Source: Oscillospiraceae bacterium (GTDB taxonomy: Bacteria > Bacillota > Clostridia > Oscillospirales > Oscillospiraceae). Taken from it: a stretch of 64,000 nucleotides of DNA. The position numbers and the translations under genes were made by a program. This document shows, piece by piece, positions 16,819 through 24,385 of the stretch (positions are counted from its first letter, which is position 1; each line of letters opens with the position of its first letter). The notes below the pieces were generated by a model, which had not been told where the DNA came from, searched no databases, and saw only the letters and a program-made list of their open reading frames with translations. Location of the stretch: contig JAFYAQ010000022.1 in the NCBI GenBank assembly GCA_017540645.1, forward strand, positions 186,001 to 250,000. Direction: 5' to 3'.

Positions 16819-17028
16819 TTATTCAGCCTGTGCAGCGATAAATTCGTTGACTTTCGCAACAAAGAAATCCGGGTCCACGCCATGAACCGCGCAGGCCTCT
16901 TCCACCGTTTCGCCGGTGGAGAGAGCGCAGCCCAGGCAATGCATGCCGATCGCCTGGAACAGAGGGGCGGTCTCCGGAGCGTTTATAACGACTTCACCGA
17001 TCACGGTGTCTTTTTCTACCTGAAACAT
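16819..17028 (-). CDS. Small DUF1858 protein with CxxC motif
   Basis: 69 residues. It matches the DUF1858 (hybrid-cluster-associated disulfide) family: N-terminal 'DTVIGEVV...PETAPLFQAIGMHCLGCALS', with CLGC as candidate redox or metal pair, then 'ETVEEACAVHGVDPDFFVAKVNEF'. The function is unknown, but redox or Fe-S related roles are often proposed. It is a monocistronic gene with its own strong promoter, GGAGG site and terminator, which suggests high steady expression. Confidence 0.85.
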   Translation of the reverse strand: MFQVEKDTVIGEVVINAPETAPLFQAIGMHCLGCALSTGETVEEACAVHGVDPDFFVAKVNEFIAAQAE

Positions 17029-17057
17029 AAAAATACCTCCTGAGTCGATTTGTGCAT

Positions 17058-17086
17058 ATTATAACCGCTTTATCGGGTGTTTTCAA
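17058..17086 (-). promoter_or_regulatory. Sigma-A promoter of the DUF1858 gene
   Basis: On the minus strand TTGAAA (17086-17081), 17-nt spacer, TATAAT (17063-17058). Confidence 0.8.
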
Positions 17087-17122
17087 CCGTATTTTTAAAG
17101 GTTTAAAGAGAATAAAGCAAAA

Positions 17123-17157
17123 GGAAAACGAGAGCGGAAACTCCGCTCTCGTTTTCC
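17123..17157 (-). terminator. Terminator after the zinc-ribbon gene
   Basis: Perfect 16-bp arms (17123-17138 and 17142-17157) with a 3-nt loop; the arm ends in GTTTTCC and further Ts follow on the minus strand. Confidence 0.85.
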
Positions 17158-17185
17158 CACGCTGTTTTACCAGCGCTGGTGGCAA

Positions 17186-17464
17186 TTACTGCTGAGCCTT
17201 GATCTTGGCAAAGCAATCGCTGCAGTACACAGGGCGGTCAGACTTGGGCTCGAAGGGAACACGAGCCTCGTTGCCGCACATGGCACAGGTAGCGGTGAAA
17301 TACTGACGGGGTCCGCGAGCCGCGTTCTTGCGAGCGTCACGGCAGGCCTTGCAGCGCTGGGGCTCATTCTGGAAGCCGCGCTCCGCATAGAACTCCTGCT
17401 CACCGGCGGTGAAAACGAACTCTTTCCCGCACTCTTTGCACACCAGGGTCTTGTCTTCGTACAT
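17186..17464 (-). CDS. Small double zinc-ribbon protein
   Basis: 92 residues. A first treble-clef-like ribbon has CKEC near residue 9 and CKAC near 38. A second has CAMC, 17 residues, then CSDC, the CxxC-x17-CxxC pattern. Proteins of this form are common in Clostridia and of unknown role; nucleic-acid binding is a guess. It follows sigH by 42 bp on the same strand and precedes a strong terminator, so it may be cotranscribed with sigH. Confidence 0.85.
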   Translation of the reverse strand: MYEDKTLVCKECGKEFVFTAGEQEFYAERGFQNEPQRCKACRDARKNAARGPRQYFTATCAMCGNEARVPFEPKSDRPVYCSDCFAKIKAQQ

Positions 17465-17506
17465 TTCTGATCCTCTCTTTGATCTTGCCCTTGGGCTATA
17501 TTGCGT

Positions 17507-18127
17507 TCAGCTTTCGCTGAGGTCGCCAGATGGAAGAATCCGGGCTAGCTTGCGCCGGATACGCTGTATGGCATTGTCAACCGATTTTTCGTCTCGCCCG
17601 CATAAAGCGGCAATGGAACGATAGGATTGCCCGTCCAAATAAAGGGAAAGAATCCTCTGTTCCAGGGTTGACAAGCTCTTGGAATAGGTTTGAAAAAATA
17701 CGTCAGCGTTTTCTTTGGCCAGCACCTGATCTTCCGTGATACGCCGAAGGTCAATGGTCGTGTGCACATTGGGAGTTCGTGTCTCGTCGCCAAATGCGTC
17801 CTCCAATGAGACGCCGCTGTTCAATGGGTCATGCTTTTTTCGCGCCGCAGATTTTATGGCACTGTAGATCCTGGACAGAATACAGCGTTCCGCAAACGTC
17901 CGAAAGCTGGAAGAATGTTCCGGGTCATATTCCCGTATGGCGGTCAAAAGTCCCAGCATTCCCTCCTGGGTCAGATCCTCGCTGTCTCCGCCGGCTAGAA
18001 AGTAAGGACGGGCACAAACCCGCACCAGTCGTACATAACGACAGGCCAAAACATCCTCTGCTCTGCTGTCTCCCGCAACGGCAAATCGCTGCAGGGCTTC
18101 GTCGCTGTATTTTTCGTATTCATCCAT
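17507..18127 (-). CDS. sigH: RNA polymerase sigma factor SigH
   Basis: 206 residues of the sigma-70 family. Region 2 carries YFLAGGDSEDLTQEGMLGLL, followed by KKHDPLNSGVSLED, and region 4 carries LSLYLDGQSYRSIAALCGR, all close to SigH of Bacillus and clostridia. SigH drives entry into sporulation. The frame opens upstream at 18160, but that ATG overlaps the -10 of a perfect promoter, so ATG 18127 is preferred. No clear ribosome binding site precedes it and the leader would be only about 18 nt. Confidence 0.88.
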   Translation of the reverse strand: MDEYEKYSDEALQRFAVAGDSRAEDVLACRYVRLVRVCARPYFLAGGDSEDLTQEGMLGLLTAIREYDPEHSSSFRTFAERCILSRIYSAIKSAARKKHDPLNSGVSLEDAFGDETRTPNVHTTIDLRRITEDQVLAKENADVFFQTYSKSLSTLEQRILSLYLDGQSYRSIAALCGRDEKSVDNAIQRIRRKLARILPSGDLSES

Positions 18128-18151
18128 ACAAAATACCATTTTACGCTGATG

Positions 18152-18180
18152 ATTATACATTTACCCGCTTAGAATGTCAA
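18152..18180 (-). promoter_or_regulatory. Perfect-consensus sigma-A promoter of sigH
   Basis: On the minus strand TTGACA (18180-18175), 17-nt spacer, TATAAT (18157-18152). It matches consensus at all 12 positions and fixes the likely sigH start downstream of it. Confidence 0.85.
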
Positions 18181-18220
18181 GAGTAATGTAAAAAAGAATC
18201 AGTAAAACTGTTAAAGATGC

Positions 18221-19261
18221 TTAAAGACTCAGTTGCTGCTGTCCGCGAAATTCAAGGCCTAGGTGTTCATATGCCTTCTGTGTAACACACCTTCCCTGCC
18301 GTGTGCGGATCAAAAAACCCTGCTGCAGAAGATACGGCTCATACACATCCTCCAGCGTCACCGGCTCTTCATTGATGGTGGCGGCCAGCGCATCCAGACC
18401 GACAGGACCCCCATGATAAAACTCAATGATACCCCTCAGCATGCGCCGATCCAGGTTGTCCAGACCCATATGGTCCACCTCAAGACTGGTCAGCGCTTTG
18501 TCCGCGACCTCCCGGGTGATCACCCCGTCGGAAGTGATTTGAGCAAAATCACGGACCCGGCGAAGCAGACGGTTGGCGATCCGCGGCGTTCCACGACTGC
18601 GGCGGGCGATCTCGTCCGCCCCGGCGGGCTCGATGTCTACCTGGAGGATTTCCGCGCTGCGAAAAACAATCCGGCGCAGTTCCTCCGGAGTATAGAGCTC
18701 AAGACGGAGATTAATACCGAATCGATCCCGCAAAGGGGCTGTCAGCTGTCCGGAGCGGGTCGTGGCGCCGATCAGGGTAAAGTGCGGAAGGTCCAGACGA
18801 ATGGAATTGGCCGAGGGACCTTTGCCGATGATGATATCGATGGCAAAGTCCTCCATGGCCGGATAGAGTATCTCCTCTACGGTCCGGTTCAGTCGATGGA
18901 TCTCGTCCACAAAAAGGATGTCGTTTTCCTGCAGATTTGTCAGCAGCGCGGCCAGATCTCCGGGCTTTTCGATGGTAGGACCGGAGGTGATGCGCATATG
19001 AACTCCCATTTCATTGGCGATTACGCCCGCCAGTGTGGTTTTCCCCAGGCCCGGGGGACCGTGCAGAAGAACATGGTCAAGAGAATCCTTCCTGGCTTTG
19101 GCCGCCTGGATGAAAATGCGCAGATTGTCCTTTGCTTTTTCCTGACCGATGTACTCGCTGAGATAGCGGGGGCGGAGAGAACCTTCGCCGGCGTCCTCCG
19201 GCAGCTCCGCAGAGCGGGTGATCAGATTGCTGTCCGTCGATTCCGAATAATTGATCGCCAT
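18221..19261 (-). CDS. ruvB: Holliday junction helicase RuvB
   Basis: 346 residues. AAA+ ATPase with Walker [10 protein letters not shown], Walker [11 protein letters not shown], sensor GATTRSG and C-terminal winged helix ([15 protein letters not shown]). RuvB pumps DNA through RuvA-bound Holliday junctions. It is last of ruvC-ruvA-ruvB, 12 bp after ruvA. Confidence 0.97.
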   Translation of the reverse strand: MAINYSESTDSNLITRSAELPEDAGEGSLRPRYLSEYIGQEKAKDNLRIFIQAAKARKDSLDHVLLHGPPGLGKTTLAGVIANEMGVHMRITSGPTIEKPGDLAALLTNLQENDILFVDEIHRLNRTVEEILYPAMEDFAIDIIIGKGPSANSIRLDLPHFTLIGATTRSGQLTAPLRDRFGINLRLELYTPEELRRIVFRSAEILQVDIEPAGADEIARRSRGTPRIANRLLRRVRDFAQITSDGVITREVADKALTSLEVDHMGLDNLDRRMLRGIIEFYHGGPVGLDALAATINEEPVTLEDVYEPYLLQQGFLIRTRQGRCVTQKAYEHLGLEFRGQQQLSL

Positions 19262-19273
19262 ACTCTCCCCTCC

Positions 19274-19870
19274 TTATGTTGCCATGCTTCTCAGGGCCTG
19301 CCGAATGATATCCTCAACGGAAAGGTGTTCGATATCCAGTCCCTTCAATGCTGCGTTGATCTCAGAGGCGCCGTAGCCAAGCACTCCCAGCGCCGCAGCC
19401 GCATCTGCCCGTTTATCCCCCTGGACAAACACCGGCTGACCGGAACTGCTGACGTCGATCTCTCCGATCTCCTTGGAGAGCTTGTCCCGAAGCTCCATAA
19501 CGATGCGCTGCGCGATTTTTTTCCCGATCCCGGGGACGGCAGTCAAGCTTTTTTCGTTGCCGGAGACGATGGCCAGCGAAAGGCTCTCCGGTGTGTTGGA
19601 GGATAGGATGGCCTGCGCTGCTTTTGGCCCTACGCCGGATACTCCCACCAGCATTTCAAAGCTGCGTTTTTCTTCCAGGGTCGCAAAACCGTAGAGGTCG
19701 AAGCAATCCTCCCTGATTACCTCGTAGACATACATTCTTGCTTTATCCCCCAGTCGAAGACGGGACAGCGAATTGGCTGTGGTATTCAGGGCATAGCCGA
19801 CACCGCCGCAGTCAATAACGGCAAGACCGACATCAATCACAGCCACATTACCTTCTATATAGTAGAACAT
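19274..19870 (-). CDS. ruvA: Holliday junction protein RuvA
   Basis: 198 residues. N-terminal OB fold (MFYYIEGNVAVID), helix-hairpin-helix pairs in VGVSGVGPKAAQAIL and VPGIGKKIAQRIV, and a C-terminal domain ending 'VEDIIRQALRSM' that contacts RuvB. The ATG at 19870 is chosen because it gives the family N-terminus and GGAG lies 10 nt upstream; it lies inside the end of ruvC, a 16-bp overlap. Confidence 0.96.
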   Translation of the reverse strand: MFYYIEGNVAVIDVGLAVIDCGGVGYALNTTANSLSRLRLGDKARMYVYEVIREDCFDLYGFATLEEKRSFEMLVGVSGVGPKAAQAILSSNTPESLSLAIVSGNEKSLTAVPGIGKKIAQRIVMELRDKLSKEIGEIDVSSSGQPVFVQGDKRADAAAALGVLGYGASEINAALKGLDIEHLSVEDIIRQALRSMAT

Positions 19871-20370
19871 GGGTTTTGCGCTCCTTCCTGATTCAACAGC
19901 GAGGTAGTGCTTCGGGCATGACATAGGGCAAGGGCAACTGCATCCGCAGCGTCATCCGGCTTGGGAGCCGAGGACAGCCCCAAAATGCGCTTGACCATAT
20001 CCATCACCTGTTTTTTCTCCGCCAGACCGTACCCTACCACCGATTGTTTGACCTGCATCGGGGTGTATTCGTAGATCTGCAAACCACATCGGAACGCACA
20101 CAGAAGGATCACGCCACGGCCCTGGGCGACAGAAATCCCGGTGGTGATGTTGTTATAAAAAAACAGCTCTTCAATAGCCATGACCTCCGGATGATAGGTG
20201 GAGATCAGCTCCTCCAGATCCCGGTAGATCTGATCCAGCCGACTGGTCAGCGGCGTATGAGCGGGCGTGGTGATGACCCCGCAGCTGACAAGCTTCTGGC
20301 GGTAGCCATCGCTGTCCAAAATGCCAAATCCCACAGTGGCAATGCCGGGGTCCAATCCCAGAATACGCAT
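19855..20370 (-). CDS. ruvC: Crossover junction endonuclease RuvC
   Basis: 171 residues. RNase-H-like resolvase with LGLDPGIATVGFG at the N-terminus (first catalytic Asp), AIEELFF (Glu) and the C-terminal KPDDAADAVALALCH with the last acidic pair. It cuts Holliday junctions together with RuvAB. It is first gene of ruvCAB and has its own promoter. Confidence 0.96.
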   Translation of the reverse strand: MRILGLDPGIATVGFGILDSDGYRQKLVSCGVITTPAHTPLTSRLDQIYRDLEELISTYHPEVMAIEELFFYNNITTGISVAQGRGVILLCAFRCGLQIYEYTPMQVKQSVVGYGLAEKKQVMDMVKRILGLSSAPKPDDAADAVALALCHARSTTSLLNQEGAQNPCSTI

Positions 20371-20399
20371 GTCTTTCGCTCCTTTTTGCTGTCTTGCTC

Positions 20400-20428
20400 A
20401 TTTTAACACGGCAGCGAGAGCATGGCAA
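20400..20428 (-). promoter_or_regulatory. Sigma-A promoter of ruvCAB
   Basis: On the minus strand TTGCCA (20428-20423), 17-nt spacer, TAAAAT (20405-20400), 30 nt before ruvC. Confidence 0.65.
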
Positions 20429-20448
20429 CGATTATTTCCCAAAGAAAA

Positions 20449-20471
20449 ACCCCGGCCGTTATGGCCGGGGT
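20449..20471 (-). terminator. Terminator after xerD
   Basis: Perfect 9-bp arms (20449-20457 and 20463-20471, ACCCCGGCC/GGCCGGGGT), 5-nt loop, followed on the minus strand by TTTTTCTTT. Confidence 0.9.
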
Positions 20472-20477
20472 CGGATC

Positions 20478-21368
20478 TCAGGCTCTGGGGTGAGTTTTAT
20501 TATAGACTTCCTTCAGCTGCTTTTTCACCAGTTGGGAATAAATCTGCGTGGAGCTTATATCCGCATGGCCCAGCATCTCCTGGATGGAACGCAGGTCCGC
20601 ACCGTTTTCCAAAAGATGTGCCGCGAAAGAGTGCCGCAGAGTATGGGGCGTGATGTCCTTCTCAATATGCGCCTTGGCCTGGTAGGATTTGATGATCTTC
20701 CAAAAACCCTGGCGGGACATACGCTCGCCGCTGACATTCACGAAAAGAGAGGGCTCGTCATCTCTGGCGATCATCTGGGGCCGGACAAATTCCAAATACT
20801 CGCTCAGCGCCTTGATGGCTGCCGGGTACATGGGCACGAAACGCTCCTTGTCATGGCTGACGCAGCGGACAACACCGATATTCAGGTTGACGTCCGAGGT
20901 GTTCAGGGAGATCAGTTCACTGACCCGCATGCCTGTGGCATACAGCAGCTCAAGCATCGCCTTATCCCGATACCCCTTCATGTCATTGCGTTCCGGCTGC
21001 TCCAACAGCAATTCAACTTCCTTGCTGGTCAAGATCTGCGGAAGCTTCTGGGTGGTCTTGTCCGGAACCAGCTTTCCGGTGGGATTGCTTTCAGCCAGTC
21101 TCTGAGAGACGAGATATGAATAAAAACATTTTAAAGAAGCGATATTCCTGGAGACCGTTGAAACGGATTTGCCGGCACTGCGGAGAAAGGATATATAGTT
21201 CCCCAAAACCAGTTCATCCGCGTCCGTATAACCCACATCCTCGTGGCTGTCAAGATACTCGCCGAACTGACGGATATCCCGAAGATAGGAACTCAGGGTG
21301 TTGCTGGAAGCTTTTTTTTCATTGATAAGATAGTTGCGAAACTTGTCATAGTAAAACACATTATCCAA
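20478..21368 (-). CDS. xerD: Tyrosine recombinase XerD
   Basis: 296 residues, the typical XerD length. The catalytic set is ATGMRVSEL, KERFVPM (Lys hairpin), HTLRHSFAAHLLENGADLRS and MLGHADISSTQIYSQ with nucleophilic Tyr. The C-terminus 'LKEVYNKTHPRA' matches XerD. With a XerC-type partner it resolves chromosome dimers. The start is TTG at 21368, supported by AAAGGAGG about 10 nt upstream; the usual GKG before the Lys is replaced by SHD. Confidence 0.93.
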   Translation of the reverse strand: MDNVFYYDKFRNYLINEKKASSNTLSSYLRDIRQFGEYLDSHEDVGYTDADELVLGNYISFLRSAGKSVSTVSRNIASLKCFYSYLVSQRLAESNPTGKLVPDKTTQKLPQILTSKEVELLLEQPERNDMKGYRDKAMLELLYATGMRVSELISLNTSDVNLNIGVVRCVSHDKERFVPMYPAAIKALSEYLEFVRPQMIARDDEPSLFVNVSGERMSRQGFWKIIKSYQAKAHIEKDITPHTLRHSFAAHLLENGADLRSIQEMLGHADISSTQIYSQLVKKQLKEVYNKTHPRA

Positions 21369-21409
21369 TACAACGCCCCTCCTTTCTATCTAATAGTAAA
21401 AACAAGGAT

Positions 21410-21985
21410 TCACATAAATGGCGGCGAAACATACTGCTGTGCAACGGCAGACAGCAGCACCAAAGCCAAAACAGCAATAGTTAGCTCTCCCGCAGTATTT
21501 TTCATCGAGCCAGGGAAAGCGGACGATGAAATACGATAAAGCAGGTATGCCTTTTGAAATCCGTCAGCTCCCATCAAAAACAAGGCCGGCAAAAGAAACA
21601 CAGCCGGCAGGATCTTTTTGCCAAGGATCAAAAAATCAGAGAGCGAGACAAAGGAAACATACCGGAACGGAAAAACTGTGATGAAACCGAAGAAAAAGAA
21701 CAGCGACGGAATAAAAAAACATCCGAATGTTGATGTTGAAAAAAGCAGAATCAACGCACAGGGAATCAGGAAAACAACGATCCGACACAGCAGTTCAAGT
21801 TCCCAGGAAAAGATAAGCAATCTGAAAAAACCGATCTCAAGTCGCTGGATATAACCGAAATATTGAGATAATAAGGAAAAGATGACGCCTGCCATAAAAG
21901 GAGAAAACAGAAAAAACAGAGAGAAAGCTTCAGAACAGCGTCCCGAGCAATCAACTGACGACAAACGCCGGATCCATTCACCCAC
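21410..21985 (-). CDS. Polytopic membrane protein, SpoIIM-like by position and shape
   Basis: 191 residues with about five hydrophobic segments and few charges. I do not recognise it with certainty. It sits immediately upstream of xerD, as spoIIM often does in Firmicutes, and it shares the SpoIIM pattern of an early 'FSPFMAGVIFSLL' helix and a C-terminal '...AVAQQYVSPPFM' ending. SpoIIM is part of the DMP engulfment complex in sporulation. Base composition is visibly richer in A and T than its neighbours. The start is GTG with GGAGGG 9 nt upstream; a 6-bp stem (21983-21988/21998-22003) brackets the start and ribosome site. Confidence 0.6.
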   Translation of the reverse strand: MGEWIRRLSSVDCSGRCSEAFSLFFLFSPFMAGVIFSLLSQYFGYIQRLEIGFFRLLIFSWELELLCRIVVFLIPCALILLFSTSTFGCFFIPSLFFFFGFITVFPFRYVSFVSLSDFLILGKKILPAVFLLPALFLMGADGFQKAYLLYRISSSAFPGSMKNTAGELTIAVLALVLLSAVAQQYVSPPFM

Positions 21986-22297
21986 GGAAAAAAACCCTCC
22001 GTGAAGAATAAAGAAAAAGCATAAAACTATAATTTACATAATCTGAAGCAAACACAATATAACTCAAATTCAAACCGTAATCAATCCTTTTTTCCGATTT
22101 TTCGTAAATTTGTGAATTATGCATATGTATTATGTTAATTATATTATGTAAATCGATGCAACGGCTTACCGGGTTATCCTTGAATTTCAAAGGCTTTTCC
22201 TATATATTGGGATTACAATTTGTAATTAATACAAGATATTGGTTATCAAAATAACGTTATGTAAACTATATATTATGATTGCTATTAGTAATTTTCG
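21986..22297. other. 312-bp AT-rich intergenic region
   Basis: No convincing gene. It is strikingly AT-rich compared with the surrounding GC-rich genes. It contains an 11-bp inverted repeat pair (22032-22042 and 22143-22153, ATTTACATAAT/ATTATGTAAAT) and repeated TTATGT words (near 22127, 22145 and 22257). It must hold the promoter of the SpoIIM-like gene. The one open frame inside (21978-22190, minus) has no ribosome site and low-complexity composition. Confidence 0.6.
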
Positions 22298-22702
22298 TTA
22301 TCTCTTTTTCCGTTTCCTATCCGATTTGTTATTTTGCATAAAGCTGTTGATCCCGATTCCTGCGGCTATGGCTGCGGAGTTTGGCAAAAGTCCCGCGATT
22401 CCGATTCTGCTTCCGCGGATCCCCGTTGATATCAGAAGCAAAAGAAAGGAGGCAAATACCACCGAGATAAAGACCGATAGGATCTTCTGTTCTTTTATCC
22501 GTCCACATGAAAAGCTGGCGGCAAATCCGGCCAGGAAGGCACACGCGGCTGTCAGCCACGCAATGCTGTCTTCGCCCACCGTCCCCTTCCAGATCATGAA
22601 GGAGGCCGGCAGCAGGAGAAGCAGTGTGATCCCCACGGATATCGCGCCTGTTCGGACAGATAAGCATATGGCGTTGATAAGCGTTTCCTTTTTTGCGGAC
22701 AA
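22298..22702 (-). CDS. TIGR04086/YrzE-like membrane protein
   Basis: 134 residues with four predicted membrane helices and a lysine/arginine-rich tail (NKSDRKRKKR). Families of this shape lie next to yajC in many Clostridia and Bacilli; the role is unknown. The GISTGIRGSRIG-type glycine-rich loop in the third quarter agrees with the family. The start is TTG with GGGGG about 6 nt upstream. It follows yajC by 65 bp on the same strand, with a stem-loop between them. Confidence 0.8.
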   Translation of the reverse strand: MSAKKETLINAICLSVRTGAISVGITLLLLLPASFMIWKGTVGEDSIAWLTAACAFLAGFAASFSCGRIKEQKILSVFISVVFASFLLLLISTGIRGSRIGIAGLLPNSAAIAAGIGINSFMQNNKSDRKRKKR

Positions 22703-22712
22703 AAATACACCC

Positions 22713-22747
22713 CCACATAAATCGTATGCTCATACGTATTCATGTGG
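22713..22747 (-). other. Stem-loop between yajC and the YrzE-like gene
   Basis: Outer stem CCACAT/ATGTGG (22713-22718, 22742-22747) and inner stem CGTAT/ATACG. No T-run follows, so it is not a typical terminator. On the minus strand its distal arm touches the GGGGG ribosome site of the next gene, so it could reduce its translation. Confidence 0.45.
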
Positions 22748-22767
22748 AGGCGTAAGTATGCTATCAA

Positions 22768-23178
22768 TTACTGCGCGATGGTCTCCTCGGAATCGGTGGT
22801 CTCCTTATCCGCGCCGCGTCCCTCGTTGCTGGAAACCGCCCATTTGGTAACTTCCAGACGGACCCGATCCTCGCCGGTTTCAAAAGTGATCCGGTCATCA
22901 GCCACATGGACGACCTTGCCGATGATGCCGCCGATGGTGGTGATCTTATCACCGACGGAGATGCTGTCGCGCATTTCCTGAGCCTTTTTCTTCCGCTTGT
23001 TTTCCGGACGGATCAGCAGGAAATAGAAGATCGCAACCATCGCGACCATCATGATCAGAGAGGAGCCCATTCCGGCGCCGGCAGACGCATCTGTTGCTGC
23101 CCCGGTGGCACAGCCGCTGAAAGCGAGAACGGAGATGCAGAGAACAAGCACCAGGCCGATGAGTTTTTTAAAGTTCAT
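22768..23178 (-). CDS. yajC: Preprotein translocase subunit YajC
   Basis: 136 residues. The core is the YajC pattern: one membrane helix ending FYFLLIRPENKRKKKAQEM, then the beta domain DSISVGDKITTIGGIIGKVVHV. YajC associates with SecDF. Unusually, the N-terminus adds a signal-like helix ending in AFSGC, a possible lipobox, so the protein may be a lipoprotein or have two helices. GGAGGG precedes the ATG and a strong promoter lies upstream. Confidence 0.92.
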   Translation of the reverse strand: MNFKKLIGLVLVLCISVLAFSGCATGAATDASAGAGMGSSLIMMVAMVAIFYFLLIRPENKRKKKAQEMRDSISVGDKITTIGGIIGKVVHVADDRITFETGEDRVRLEVTKWAVSSNEGRGADKETTDSEETIAQ

Positions 23179-23211
23179 TTGTAACCCTCCAAGAAAACTT
23201 TATGATTCTGT

Positions 23212-23240
23212 ATTATATATGCCTTTTTCGCAAAATGCAA
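23212..23240 (-). promoter_or_regulatory. Sigma-A promoter of yajC
   Basis: On the minus strand TTGCAT (23240-23235), 17-nt spacer, TATAAT (23217-23212). Confidence 0.8.
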
Positions 23241-23243
23241 GCG

Positions 23244-24374
23244 TTATATCCTATGGTCCAGCTTTTCCGTGAATTGACGCCGAAAAGAGGCAAATTCTCC
23301 GGAATCCAGTGCCCGGCGAATCCTTTTCATCAGAGAATTGTAGAAGTACAGATTATGCATCACGGAAAAGCGCAGGGCCAGGATCTCCTCCGCTTTGAAC
23401 AGGTGCCGGAGATATGCGCGGGTATACCGGCGGCAGAACGGGCATTGGCATTGGGGATCGATGGGCTGCTGATCTCGGGCGTACTTTTCGTTTTTGATAT
23501 TGATGACGCCATCCCAGGTATAGAGATGCCCGTGACGACCGTTTCGGGCGGGCATAACACAGTCGAAGAAATCGACTCCCCTTGCCACTCCCTCGATGAT
23601 ATTTACCGGCGTCCCCACTCCCATGAGATAACGGGGCCGGTCTTCGGGCATATACTCCTCCACCGCCTCGATGGTATCATACATCTCCTGGTGGCTCTCC
23701 CCTACCGCGAGCCCGCCGATGGCGTATCCCGGGAGGTCAAGATCGGCAATGCGCTTCATGTGGTCTATACGAAGATCGTGAAATACCGCGCCCTGATTGA
23801 TGCCCCAGAGTACCTGGCCCGGATTTACGGCGTCCTCACGGGACGTATAGTCTGTCAGCGCCGCCTTGCATCGGGCAAGCCAGCGGGCGGTACGCAGGCA
23901 GGATTGTTCCATATATGAGCGCTCTGCGGGGATCCCCACGCATTCATCGAAGGCCATGGCGATGTCTGAGCCGAGATTTGCCTGTATGCGCATGCTCTCC
24001 TCCGGCCCCATGAAGATATGGCGCCCGTCAATGTGAGAGTTAAAGTAGACGCCTTCCTCCTTGATCCGCCGAAGAGAGGCAAGAGAAAAGATCTGAAATC
24101 CTCCGGAATCGGTCAGGATCGGTCTATCCCATTGCATAAAGCGATGGAGTCCTCCCATATCCCGAATGAGGGGATCACCGGGGCGAAGATGGAGATGGTA
24201 GGTGTTGGATAGTTCCACCTGGCAGTCAATCTCACGCAGGTCGTCCGCAGAAAGACCGCCCTTAATGGCCGCTTGCGTGCCGACGTTCATAAAGACCGGT
24301 GTCTGGACGACGCCGTGGGGGGTGGCGTATTCTCCTCTCCGCGCCTTGCCGTCCAGTTTTATCAGTTTATACAT
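23244..24374 (-). CDS. tgt: tRNA-guanine transglycosylase
   Basis: 376 residues. The catalytic Asp lies in LTDSGGFQIFSL, the second in GVDFFDCVMPARNGRHG, and the zinc site CQCPFC...H is present. It swaps guanine 34 for preQ1 in tRNAs for Asn, Asp, His and Tyr. The ATG at 24374 has AAAGGG 6 nt upstream; the frame's earlier GTG-type start does not fit the family. It lies 11 bp after queA, the enzyme for the next step. Confidence 0.96.
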   Translation of the reverse strand: MYKLIKLDGKARRGEYATPHGVVQTPVFMNVGTQAAIKGGLSADDLREIDCQVELSNTYHLHLRPGDPLIRDMGGLHRFMQWDRPILTDSGGFQIFSLASLRRIKEEGVYFNSHIDGRHIFMGPEESMRIQANLGSDIAMAFDECVGIPAERSYMEQSCLRTARWLARCKAALTDYTSREDAVNPGQVLWGINQGAVFHDLRIDHMKRIADLDLPGYAIGGLAVGESHQEMYDTIEAVEEYMPEDRPRYLMGVGTPVNIIEGVARGVDFFDCVMPARNGRHGHLYTWDGVINIKNEKYARDQQPIDPQCQCPFCRRYTRAYLRHLFKAEEILALRFSVMHNLYFYNSLMKRIRRALDSGEFASFRRQFTEKLDHRI

Positions 24375-24385
24375 ATTATACCCTT

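Noticed and set aside
21978..22190. 70-codon AT-rich open frame
   Set aside because: No ribosome site and biased residues (Asn, Ile, Tyr, Ser) typical of AT-rich non-coding DNA.
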